Below the pieces are notes generated by a model. The model saw only the letters and a program-made list of their open reading frames with translations. It ran no database searches and was not told the origin of the DNA. From a bacterium (GTDB lineage Bacteria; Vulcanimicrobiota; JABDET01), in the NCBI GenBank assembly GCA_021800275.1, contig JAJYZB010000001.1:124001-188000 (forward strand): 64,000 nucleotides of DNA, written 5' to 3'. Of the stretch, positions 39,351 to 48,308 are shown one piece after another. Numbering within the stretch: position 1 is the first letter of the stretch; each line of letters starts with the position of its first letter. Position numbers and translations under genes: made by a program.

Positions 39351-39958
39351 ACAGTAAAATTTTAATTATTACAGGAAGTGAGGACCAAGGGGTTTCATGT
39401 CTGGCTAAATTGCTCAAAACTCAGGATATTTATTTTGGAAAAAAAGAATTCTTTCCCCCAGGAGATGGGAATCTTGAAGGATTCTGGGGACACATGAGTT
39501 TTCTTTCCATTAACACAAAACTTTTAGAAACTTTTCATGGAAGCTGGGATAACCCACCAATCTTACCAGAAAACTGGGAAAAAAATGAAACTCTAAAAAT
39601 GATTGAAAAACACGCAGAGAAATTAATCGAACAGTTCATTGATAAACCGCTGTGGGGCTGGAATGACTCTCGAACATCTTTATTTTTACCTTTTTGGAGA
39701 AACATTATCGTGAAAACTATTCCGAATGCAGAAATTTTTAGTATAATTTGTATTAGAAGACCGTGGGATGCTGCAGCTTATTTTGAAAATCATCACAACT
39801 TCGATACGGATAAAAGTATAAAATTATGGATCAGATACACTTATGATTCCTTAATTTACACAAAAAAAACGAGAAAACTTTTTATCGAATATGAATCTTT
39901 AACCCAAAAACCTCAGGATGAAATAGAAAGAATACATCATCTTTTAAAGGAGCTCTAA
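39329..39958 (+). CDS. Sulfotransferase-family protein
   Basis: Same fold pattern as the 34658 ORF (GYFGK..EGFWGHMSFLSIN...WGWNDSRTSLFLPFWR...CIRRPWDAA). Confidence 0.7.
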   Translation: MWGLANLNSKILIITGSEDQGVSCLAKLLKTQDIYFGKKEFFPPGDGNLEGFWGHMSFLSINTKLLETFHGSWDNPPILPENWEKNETLKMIEKHAEKLIEQFIDKPLWGWNDSRTSLFLPFWRNIIVKTIPNAEIFSIICIRRPWDAAAYFENHHNFDTDKSIKLWIRYTYDSLIYTKKTRKLFIEYESLTQKPQDEIERIHHLLKEL

Positions 39959-39959
39959 A

Positions 39960-41162
39960 ATGAAAAACCAGGAAATTCCATTTTTTAAACCCACGATAGA
40001 GAAAGAGGAAATAGAAGAAGTTGTCAACACGCTCAAAACCGGCTGGATAGGACAAGGACCTAAATGTGAACAATTTGAACTTAATTTTCGAAACTATATA
40101 GGAACAGATTATGCCGTTTCTGTAAGTTCCTGCACTGCAGGCTTACATCTCTCCCTGATCGCTCTCGGTATTGGACGAGGTGATGAAGTCATAACAACTC
40201 CTTTGACATTCTGTTCCACAGCAAACGCAATTGTCCATGCAGGGGCCACTCCTATTTTCTGCGATATTGAACCAAAAACTCTAACGATTGACCCTGAAAA
40301 AATAGAAGAAAAAATCACCCAAAAAACAAAAGCTATTATCCCTGTCCATCTTTACGGCTATCCAGCAGAAATGACCAAAATCCTAAAAATTGCTAAAAAA
40401 TACAATCTTTATGTTGTGGAAGACGCAGCGCATGCGGTTGAAACTGTCTATCACAACCAAAAAATTGGAGCCATCGGCGACACAGCAGTATTCAGCTTTT
40501 ATGCTTCTAAAAACATAACCACAGGAGAAGGGGGGATGATTACTACAAATAATGAAGCAGTCGCTGAAAAACTGAAAATCCTTAGGCTGCATGGTCTGGA
40601 TAAAGACGCATGGAAGAGATACAAAGCAGGACAATACAAACATTATGAATGTGTCATGCCAGGTTACAAGTTTAATATGACTGACATTCAGGCTTCACTT
40701 GGAATTTGGCAGCTGAAAAAAGTAGAAAAATGGCGAAAAATGAGAAAACAAATCGTCCAAACATACAATGAGCTTTTTAACACGTTGAAAGAAGTTCAAT
40801 GTGTCGTAAGGCCAGGAGAGGATACTCCAGACAATGTAGTCCAAGCCTATCATCTTTTCCCAATAATGGTTAAAAACCCTCATGATCGCGATCACTTATT
40901 AACCTATTTACAGAGTAATGGTGTTGGAGTTGGGGTCCACTTTAAACCTGTTCACCAATATACTTACTACCAGTCAATCTTAAAAAACGAATCTTATCCA
41001 ATAGCAGAAAATGCTGGGGATCGACTGCTCTCCCTTCCTCTTTTTCCAACTTTGCATCAGGAAGACGTAAAAACCGTTTTTGAAGTTGTACAAAACTTTT
41101 TTACCAGCAAGAAACAAATTCACTTATTGAACTCAAATGCGCAAGATACTGTTAAAAAATAA
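39960..41162 (+). CDS. DegT/DnrJ/EryC1/StrS sugar aminotransferase (PseC/ArnB-like)
   Basis: FFKPTIEKEEIEEVVNTLKTGWIGQGPKCEQFE; VVEDAAHA; SFYASKNITTGEGG Lys. Confidence 0.9.
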   Translation: MKNQEIPFFKPTIEKEEIEEVVNTLKTGWIGQGPKCEQFELNFRNYIGTDYAVSVSSCTAGLHLSLIALGIGRGDEVITTPLTFCSTANAIVHAGATPIFCDIEPKTLTIDPEKIEEKITQKTKAIIPVHLYGYPAEMTKILKIAKKYNLYVVEDAAHAVETVYHNQKIGAIGDTAVFSFYASKNITTGEGGMITTNNEAVAEKLKILRLHGLDKDAWKRYKAGQYKHYECVMPGYKFNMTDIQASLGIWQLKKVEKWRKMRKQIVQTYNELFNTLKEVQCVVRPGEDTPDNVVQAYHLFPIMVKNPHDRDHLLTYLQSNGVGVGVHFKPVHQYTYYQSILKNESYPIAENAGDRLLSLPLFPTLHQEDVKTVFEVVQNFFTSKKQIHLLNSNAQDTVKK

Positions 41163-41264
41163 AAAAAGTGCTCCAATAAATACAATTGTACAGAAAATTC
41201 TAAAAGGTGATTCAATAGTCGCTGAGAAAACTTACACTAATGTAAAAAATAAGAGAAAGCAAGT

Positions 41265-42134
41265 TTGAAGAATCAACCTCAACATAAAGTTGTACTTATC
41301 ATTGGAATGGCGCGCAGCGGCACATCCATGATGGGAGGGGTTTTTTCCAAATTAGGAGTCTATTTAGGAGAAAGTCTCGCAGAGCCATCCCCAATGAATA
41401 AAAAAGGGTTTTTCGAAGATCAAGAAATTGTAAATTTAAACGACCAATTTCTGCTAAACCTAGGAGTGGGATGGCCTAAACCTCTTCCACTTCCTATTGG
41501 ATGGGCATCCAGCCAAAGCGCCACTGCCTACGAAGAAAAAATTCTAAAAATTATTGTAGAAAAATTCTCAAATAAACCAGTTTTTGCAATAAAAGATCCA
41601 ACAATTTCCCGTCTCCTGCCGATTTGGGTTCCTCTATTATCCAAGTTAAACATCGAACCTATATTTATCCAAATGGTGCGCAATCATTATGAAGTTTACG
41701 CCTCTATGACTTATGGAGAAGGGGGGGGAAAAAGAATAAAACCGGAACAAGCCTGTCTTTTATGGCTTCGACACAATATCGAAGGCGAGAGGTACACCAG
41801 ATGGAAAAAACGAGTTTTTGTGAAATATGATGCAGTACTAACGAATCCGCCTGAAATGATAAAAAAAATTGCTGAATTTTGTGAAATTCCTATCCCTGAT
41901 TTAAGTAACGATGAACCACTCAACTTCATTGACATCTCAATGAAACATTATAATTTCACTTCTATCCCTGTCACATTTACTTCCCCATTTTCTAATTGGT
42001 CGGATCGCATTTACAAATCTTTCCCGGACTTTGGAAATCTTCTTGACACTTCTGTTTTAGAGGAAGTCAACAACGAAATCGAAAAAATGGATCAATTTAA
42101 TTTTTTATCAGGAATATATGAGTTTCCGAAATAA
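41265..42134 (+). CDS. Sulfotransferase-family protein
   Basis: VVLIIGMARSGTSMMGGVFSKLGVYLGE. Confidence 0.8.
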   Translation: MKNQPQHKVVLIIGMARSGTSMMGGVFSKLGVYLGESLAEPSPMNKKGFFEDQEIVNLNDQFLLNLGVGWPKPLPLPIGWASSQSATAYEEKILKIIVEKFSNKPVFAIKDPTISRLLPIWVPLLSKLNIEPIFIQMVRNHYEVYASMTYGEGGGKRIKPEQACLLWLRHNIEGERYTRWKKRVFVKYDAVLTNPPEMIKKIAEFCEIPIPDLSNDEPLNFIDISMKHYNFTSIPVTFTSPFSNWSDRIYKSFPDFGNLLDTSVLEEVNNEIEKMDQFNFLSGIYEFPK

Positions 42135-42168
42135 AATGCAGCGATTCCGCAGCAGTACTTGCGTCTAG

Positions 42169-43425
42169 ATGTCGAACAACTTACAATCTAGCATAATTAT
42201 TCCCGTATGGAATCAATGGGAATATACAAATAACTGTATTAATGCTCTTCTTAAAACAGTCTCTCCTGAAAGCACAGAAATTATTGTTGTTGACAATGGT
42301 TCTAGTGATAAAACGATCCAAGAGCTGCAGAAATTTTCCGCTAAATTCAACTATTTTAAAATCATACGCAACCAACAGAATTTAGGCTTTGCAAAAGCCT
42401 GTAATCAAGGAGGGCATTCAGCATCCGGTGAATATCTTATTTTCCTCAATAATGACACGGTTCCAAACCAAAGATGGCTGGAAAATCTCATTGAAGCAGT
42501 CAAAATTGATCCAGCCATTGGAGGAGCTGGAAGCCTGCTCCTTTATCCGAATGGAACCATCCAGCATGCTGGAATGGGACTGCTGCATCATCAAATGATC
42601 GCTACCGACAGTAAAATCATGGGACCTCTTTCTCTCCCTTATCATCTCTGGAAAGGAGAACAACCGGCAGCAACCATAAAACATGGATATCAAATTGTTC
42701 CTGCTTTAACTGGAGCATGCCTTTTAATTCCAAAAAAATATTTTATTGAAATAGGCGGCTTTGATGAAAATTTTAAAAATGGATTTGAAGATATTGATCT
42801 CTGCTTCAGACTTCGCAGTAAAGGACTGAAAATGCTATTTTGTCCTTTCAGCGTTTTAACCCATTTTGAATCAGTCACACCAAACAGATATGAACGGGAA
42901 AAACAAAATCTCATCTATTTTTTACAAAAGTGGGCACACTATCTAAATGGAACGCCTGATGCGGCACTTAAAGCACACCTGCAAAATGTTTCCTCCTCAT
43001 CTTCTTTTTGGATAGATATCTCAGGAATTTATTTTAATCAATCCGATCCTCGTAAAAAAATCTCTGCTCTTTTAAAACAAGTTAAAGAAAAGACAACCCC
43101 AGTGATATGGGATGCCTATCCTTTGCCAAATCTTAAAATTACAGTAAAACTTTTTTTCGTGAAAGCAACCTTCATCCTTCCCTTTGCAAAAGGACATGGA
43201 TTCTACACTGTTCCACTAAACAATGCGAAAAATTTTACTTTTAATAAAAAATTCCAATATTTTTCTTTTTTTTCAATTCAAATCTCACGAACAGGTGAAA
43301 TCCAAGAAGATTTTACTACCAAATTCCTTCGCAAAATATTCTTCTTTCCCCTTAAATTTTTAAATAAACGAAAACCTCTACAGATTCCTCAAGAGGAAAA
43401 ATTATTCATTTTGGGCTCTTCATAA
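42169..43425 (+). CDS. Family 2 glycosyltransferase with extra C-terminal domain (apparently truncated)
   Basis: SIIIPVWNQWEYTNNCINALL, DNGSSD, FLNNDT, GGFDENFKNGFEDIDLCFRL. Confidence 0.85.
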   Translation: MSNNLQSSIIIPVWNQWEYTNNCINALLKTVSPESTEIIVVDNGSSDKTIQELQKFSAKFNYFKIIRNQQNLGFAKACNQGGHSASGEYLIFLNNDTVPNQRWLENLIEAVKIDPAIGGAGSLLLYPNGTIQHAGMGLLHHQMIATDSKIMGPLSLPYHLWKGEQPAATIKHGYQIVPALTGACLLIPKKYFIEIGGFDENFKNGFEDIDLCFRLRSKGLKMLFCPFSVLTHFESVTPNRYEREKQNLIYFLQKWAHYLNGTPDAALKAHLQNVSSSSSFWIDISGIYFNQSDPRKKISALLKQVKEKTTPVIWDAYPLPNLKITVKLFFVKATFILPFAKGHGFYTVPLNNAKNFTFNKKFQYFSFFSIQISRTGEIQEDFTTKFLRKIFFFPLKFLNKRKPLQIPQEEKLFILGSS

Positions 43426-44048
43426 TATCAATAGGAAAATGCAATTCGACTTGCCGTATCAGCAAACTTACATTACAATTGAGTCAGAAACCTTGATGAG
43501 CTTCAGCCTATTTTCTGTGCTTTTGAAAGGATTTTTTCAAAACTTAATTTTCTAGACTTTTATAATATTATCCGGGTTAAAAAACATTTGATTGAGAGCT
43601 GCATATTAAGTTATGCAACAAAACAAAAGAAACGCCAGGACTTACGGTTCTTTACTCGTACACTTTTGGGTGGCTCAAATCTGCTGAGAAGAATTCTTAT
43701 GCAATTCAAAGGAGGCTCTATTTGAGCGCATCGTAAAGATTAATTCTAAATGATCGGGAACACAAGGAAAGTCAAAATTTAAAATATCAAAACAAAAAAA
43801 TAAAATTTTCGTTGTTGTCTCAAAATTTTTACCCAAAAAACAGGTTAAAAAGAAGTGTAAAAGAAGATACATTAAAAAATGGAGATTCAATTTATGCCAA
43901 AATTAATGAATCAATTCTGGCTGCAGTTCTATCACATGGTTATTAATGGCTTATTCTAGCTGTTTTAAGTGCTAGTATTAGAAAGAGCTGAAGGGATGGA
44001 CATAGCTAAAAAAAACTGTCGTAACGGGGTAGGGTTAAAAACGGCCAT

Positions 44049-44885
44049 ATGACGGAAACTAGAAACCACTCGGAGCCAAATTTCTTTCCCAATAAATCTC
44101 CAGAGACCATGCGTCTCGAATTTCGTCTCAGAAATGCCATAAAGAATCTTCCTGAAGAACTTCGATGCACACTTTATGAAATTTTTACTGAAGCACATCC
44201 TCAACTCGCTAAAACAAAGTTTACCATTAACTTAGAACATATGATCGTCAGACAGAACGGCCGCGATATTTTCTTCCCAAGACCCATCCCTGAAATCATA
44301 TATGCTCATATTTCTTGCGGATACGAAGAATGGTTGCAACGAAAATACGCGCTCCCTGGATTTGTAGAAGTCGAACTAGGTGATATTGTCGTCGATTGCG
44401 GGGCCTATGTTGGTGGTTTTTCATTAAGCGCGGCTCGCGTGGCCTCGCAGGTCCACGCCTTTGAGCCGGAAAGCGCCAATTTCAATTGTCTTCATATTAA
44501 TGTTGAAGGATTGCCAAACGTCATAACAAACAACTGTGGACTCTTTAAAGAAACTGGATTCGTCAAATTAAACCTTTCTAAAACGAACTGGCAGCATTCC
44601 TTGCTGCAACCCAAAGACGGCACCATAGACACTAGACCCATTAAAGTAGTGTCTCTAAAAGACTACTGTGAATCCCACGGCGTAACAAGGATCGACTTTG
44701 CCAAAATCGAAGCAGAGCAAGTTGAATTAGAAGTTTTAGAGGGACTTGGTCCCATTAAGCCCCGAAAATTAGCGATTGATGGACATACTGAGGGGCAGAA
44801 TAGCCCACTTATCGAATTACTAACGAGGCGCGGATATGAAATAAAACAACGAGGACAGGTCGTTTTTGCCCGCGAGAAATTATGA
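44049..44885 (+). CDS. FkbM-family methyltransferase
   Basis: ELGDIVVDCGAYVGGFSLSAARVASQVHAFEPESANFNCLHINVE. Confidence 0.85.
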   Translation: MTETRNHSEPNFFPNKSPETMRLEFRLRNAIKNLPEELRCTLYEIFTEAHPQLAKTKFTINLEHMIVRQNGRDIFFPRPIPEIIYAHISCGYEEWLQRKYALPGFVEVELGDIVVDCGAYVGGFSLSAARVASQVHAFEPESANFNCLHINVEGLPNVITNNCGLFKETGFVKLNLSKTNWQHSLLQPKDGTIDTRPIKVVSLKDYCESHGVTRIDFAKIEAEQVELEVLEGLGPIKPRKLAIDGHTEGQNSPLIELLTRRGYEIKQRGQVVFAREKL

Positions 44886-45031
44886 CCTTCCGAGGTTAAC
44901 CATGAGAAAAACAATAAAAATTTTCAGGCTTAAATGAGCCTGCGTGATGCCTAAAAAAATTGCGCCGCCCTGCAGAGATCCGCGAGTAAATGAAAATTTA
45001 AATTTGTTCTCTTGCCAATCCCATCCTTATT

Positions 45032-45160
45032 TTAATGCTGCAGAAAAACCCGTAGCATCCATGCCATTTTTTCGTGTTTTTCCATAAATCCTGTAAGAAA
45101 ATCACTGGTTCCCATATCATGGAAGCGCTTCAAAAAATTTATGCAGAGCATTTAAAATAG
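45032..45160 (-). pseudogene. 3' remnant of a Dps/ferritin-like gene
   Basis: Reverse-strand frame reads LKRFHDMGTSDFLTGFMEKHEKMAWMLRVFLQH*. Confidence 0.6.
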
Positions 45161-45162
45161 AA

Positions 45163-45188
45163 GCTGACCCTTACATTAAGGGGTCAGC
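45163..45188. repeat. Hairpin GCTGACCCTTA-cat-TAAGGGGTCAGC
   Basis: Inverted repeat read directly with one bulged C; possible terminator/REP-like unit. Confidence 0.45.
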
Positions 45189-45189
45189 G

Positions 45190-45363
45190 TTTAAAGAAAA
45201 GAGCCATACAGAGGGCTGTTAAAAGACTGATCACCACCAGAACACGCGATCTGTTTTCTGATCTAACTTTCGTTCTAAATGTTCGAGTTTCTGCCCCATT
45301 TCCATCAGTTTCTGCTCAAACAGGGCAAACCGTCTATCAGATTTAAAGGTTAAAATCAACCTT
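45190..45363 (-). pseudogene. Frameshifted small coiled-coil/TM protein
   Basis: DRRFALFEQKLMEMGQKLEHLERKLDQKTDR then in another frame VLVVISLLTALCMALFFKR*. Confidence 0.45.
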
Positions 45364-45563
45364 TTTTCAAGTTTAACACGCCCTTGTCAAAAGAGTGTCA
45401 AAAATAGAAGGAATTTATCGGTTTTTGTTACCTTTCATGCAGAAAAAGTGCTCAGCGCTCTGGCTGGAATTCTCGGGAATGAGGCAAAAAATCTGCACTG
45501 ACCACGCGTGAATTTAAGCTGCGGCAGAATCCTGCGTTCGCTTTTATCAGACACTAACGATTT

Positions 45564-46211
45564 TTATTTCAGCAGTTCATCCGTCATTTCACGGCTTAAT
45601 TGTTCAAAGTGAGAGCGAATTTTTTCCCAAGAGATAGGTTTCAGCAGACGAGGAATCGGTTCTTGTTCAGCATCCTCGAAGTAATTAAGCGCTTTTGCTG
45701 CTTGAAATGGAAAATCTAGACTATCGGGATATTTTTTGGCCGCCTCTTCCATTAGAAGTTTTATGGGAATCTGCTGGATGATTTCATACAGATCGATAAA
45801 ATCTTTTCGAGCGCCCCTGTTAATAATGGCTGAGAGCTTCATGATTCCAATATCCACAGGAGAAGCCAGCAGAAGTTTTTGGAATGAAACCAGAGGTTTA
45901 ACCAGTAGGTAAGGATAGTAGAAAAAGCTTATCCGCACACCCTCCAAAAAAATGATTAAAGTTCTCTCTTTATCTTTCTCTACAGAAAGGGAAACTTGTT
46001 TTTGTCTAAAGTAATCTTTTACTTTTTCTCGATCCTCAAAGTCAAGCTTCAGATGTTCAGAAAAAAAATCAAAATCAATGGATATGCGGTGTTTCAGCTG
46101 CAGGGCTAATCCTGTTCCTCCCGCTAGATAAAAAAGTGGGGGAGGAAGCTCTTCAAGGATTGGAAATATTTTTTGGGCTTCAGGGAGCAGAACAGGAGAA
46201 AGGGATGGCAT
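45564..46211 (-). CDS. AbiEii/MenT-like nucleotidyltransferase toxin
   Basis: FYLAGGTGLALQLKHRISIDFDFFSEHL. Confidence 0.8.
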   Translation of the reverse strand: MPSLSPVLLPEAQKIFPILEELPPPLFYLAGGTGLALQLKHRISIDFDFFSEHLKLDFEDREKVKDYFRQKQVSLSVEKDKERTLIIFLEGVRISFFYYPYLLVKPLVSFQKLLLASPVDIGIMKLSAIINRGARKDFIDLYEIIQQIPIKLLMEEAAKKYPDSLDFPFQAAKALNYFEDAEQEPIPRLLKPISWEKIRSHFEQLSREMTDELLK

Positions 46212-46504
46212 TAAAACTCCCAGAGGATCGATTTTCGAGACTCAGGAATTGGAATGTTGAAAAAATTCCCCCAAAAAATTTGGGAAGGGCGCGACAGTTT
46301 TTTCAAACCATGCTTCTGCAGATAGTTCGCTATTTCAGTTTTGTCAATGCAAGAAAAAAGCCATTTAACTTCTTCTCGGGTGCCGCTTTCCAAAATTCGC
46401 TCAATTAAAATTGGTTTTAAAATTTCTAACGTGAAGGCGGGATCCTGCAGATCATATTCTTGAAGTCTGGAGCGAGTGAGAGAAGGACAGTCAGCCCAAT
46501 TCAT
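46211..46504 (-). CDS. Small partner protein of the nucleotidyltransferase (DUF6922-like)
   Basis: 97 aa, stop/start overlap with the NTase gene; YLQKHGLKKLSRPSQIFWGNFFN. Confidence 0.6.
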   Translation of the reverse strand: MNWADCPSLTRSRLQEYDLQDPAFTLEILKPILIERILESGTREEVKWLFSCIDKTEIANYLQKHGLKKLSRPSQIFWGNFFNIPIPESRKSILWEF

Positions 46505-46617
46505 TCTGGTTAATCATTTCTTTGAAAGGGGCGGCTGTCCTGCCATTCAAGGGTTTTTTCCGCATCATCTGCAGACCTGCAGCCAGAATTGACCCTGCAT
46601 GATCGTTTAAATTAGAA

Positions 46618-46680
46618 CTTTCACCTTTCATCCACCCTGCGGCGGAGTTTGCCGCTGCCTGGAATTCTATTTTCATTCCT
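46618..46680 (-). repeat. 63-bp direct repeat copy 1, encoding RIPGSGKLRRRVDER* remnant
   Basis: 61/63 identical to 48158-48220. Confidence 0.8.
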
Positions 46681-46890
46681 CGATCGTTCCCGATTCCAGC
46701 AATTGGCGACACTAAGCAGTGTCAGCGACTTCTTAGCCCAAGCTCAATATCCAGCAGACTGCCCTTTGAAGCTGCCTGCGCATAAAGATTAGCAAAGACC
46801 TGCCCCAACAGGTAAAAGACTTCATATACCGGTTCCCTTGATATTTTTCAGCTGCCTGGTCAAACTGATGGGAGAAATATGGATTCACTT

Positions 46891-47589
46891 CTAGCCATCT
46901 AAAGGGTTTTGCAGTATCGGCTTGCGGGTGGACAGATCGCGTAAGGCTTCTATGGCAGCAGACTTGTACTTGGTGAAGAATGGCACATCGATCTCTAATG
47001 GAACTTTCCCGTTTTTCCCCTCAGCCAGTCCTTGAAAATTTTCGAGCCAATCTGCAAACTCGGCAAGCTGAGTACGCTGAAATTCAAAGAGATCGCCGAC
47101 CACCTTTCCTTCCTCATTCCTTTCGAGTCCTGGAGGGACGACCTCTTCTGGTGGACTTTCCTGTCCAGTTTGTATGAAACCTAATTGCCTCAGTACTCCC
47201 CGAGGTTCTTGATTCTTTTCGTGAACGTGTGCGATAACAGGTATATCCATTGAAGGCGGATCCAGGATAAATAAACTGGATACAGCTGCTTTCCCCAAGG
47301 CAGCTGCCAATCCAAATCCTCGGTACTTGGGGACGACGTACACCCCTCCAAATTCAATACGGCATTGGGATTCGGATGGATCCTCTGTAATATAACATAC
47401 ACCTACCATCTCTTCAGCGAAAGGAGTATTGGCTACGATTTCAAAGAGGCTCTCCCTCTGCGCTAGTTCTCGAAAGAATTCCAGCCCGCGAGGCCACAAA
47501 TAGGGGGTGATATGGTCTCTATGAAATTGGAATACTTTTTCGGCTCGTTCTTGCGTTACTCTCCGTATAACGAAACTCGTATGCCTCAT
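46891..47589 (-). CDS. GNAT-family acetyltransferase
   Basis: GGVYVVPKYRGFGLAAALGKAAVSSLF acetyl-CoA motif. Confidence 0.75.
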   Translation of the reverse strand: MRHTSFVIRRVTQERAEKVFQFHRDHITPYLWPRGLEFFRELAQRESLFEIVANTPFAEEMVGVCYITEDPSESQCRIEFGGVYVVPKYRGFGLAAALGKAAVSSLFILDPPSMDIPVIAHVHEKNQEPRGVLRQLGFIQTGQESPPEEVVPPGLERNEEGKVVGDLFEFQRTQLAEFADWLENFQGLAEGKNGKVPLEIDVPFFTKYKSAAIEALRDLSTRKPILQNPLDG

Positions 47590-47634
47590 TGGGAAATACG
47601 GTTCTAGATCTTACTTCGTGATCCTTTGCCCTCG

Positions 47635-47916
47635 CTATTCACCTGTGGTGATCGGAATAAATTTTTCCGTCCGTTTTCGCAGCCAATTGAAAATAACTTT
47701 CCGTACAGCCGGGTGAGGTGCATTCTTTCCATTTCTCCAGCGTGTTACGGTCGGGCGGCTTGCTCCAAACTCGTGCGCTATATCTTTATCGGTCAACCTG
47801 AGAAAATGCATGCCTTGGTTTAAGAGAGCATAGAAAGTTTTGACATTTGAGATATCAGCGCTGCGCAGTTCTCTAGAATAAGCTTCCAATTCATTCATGA
47901 TCTTATTCATGATCAT
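47635..47916 (-). CDS. XRE-type helix-turn-helix protein
   Basis: LTDKDIAHEFGASRPTVTRWRNGKNAPHPAVRKVIFNWL. Confidence 0.8.
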   Translation of the reverse strand: MIMNKIMNELEAYSRELRSADISNVKTFYALLNQGMHFLRLTDKDIAHEFGASRPTVTRWRNGKNAPHPAVRKVIFNWLRKRTEKFIPITTGE

Positions 47917-47960
47917 CCACCACCAGAATATTTCAATTTCTTATACGTTACATCATTATA

Positions 47961-48055
47961 ATACAACTTGCACTTAAAATTGTCAAGAATTTTGGTAAAA
48001 TACATTGTTAAATAAATATTAAAACGGAATATATATGTGCAAATTGCACTTAAAA
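47961..48055 (-). promoter_or_regulatory. Promoter TTGACA-17 bp-TATTAT of HTH-GNAT operon with two TTGCACTTAAAA sites
   Basis: Sites on + strand at 47968-47979 (inside spacer) and 48044-48055; second overlaps GTGCAA-a-TTGCAC. Confidence 0.6.
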
Positions 48056-48157
48056 ATGCGTTCCTATTTCTGCTAAAGCCTAACACTCTCACTACTGAAT
48101 TGTTTTCTTTCGCTCTTTGATCTGGTGGACATAATATAAATCGTTCATCACCCACCT

Positions 48158-48220
48158 CTTTCACCTTTCATCCACCATGCGGCGGAGTTTGCCGCTGCCT
48201 GGAATTCTCTTTTCATTCCT
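48158..48220 (-). repeat. 63-bp direct repeat copy 2, encoding RIPGSGKLRRMVDER* remnant
   Basis: 61/63 identical to 46618-46680. Confidence 0.8.
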
Positions 48221-48253
48221 TTTATCCCACTTTTACCTCAGACTTAGAAATCT

Positions 48254-48298
48254 GACTCGATTCGAAAAGTTAACAATAAATCATAAATGATATATCAT
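48254..48298 (+). promoter_or_regulatory. TA promoter: GACTCGATTCGA box, TTAACA-17 bp-TATCAT, palindrome ATGATATATCAT
   Basis: Box 48254-48265, -35 48270-48275, -10 48293-48298, dyad 48287-48298. Confidence 0.7.
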
Positions 48299-48308
48299 AT
48301 ATAATATA

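Noticed and set aside
43426-44048. Possible glycosyltransferase remnant in the gap before FkbM (RQDLRFFTRTLLGGSNLLRRIL...)
   Set aside because: Short frames could not be tied to a family by eye
46491-46712. 73-aa - strand ORF (MSPIAGIGNDRGMKIEF...)
   Set aside because: Contains the 63-bp repeat in a different frame from the ligase-derived one; probably spurious
46708-46723. Small hairpin GACACT-aagc-AGTGTC
   Set aside because: Only 6-bp arms and no T-tract; not distinguishable from chance
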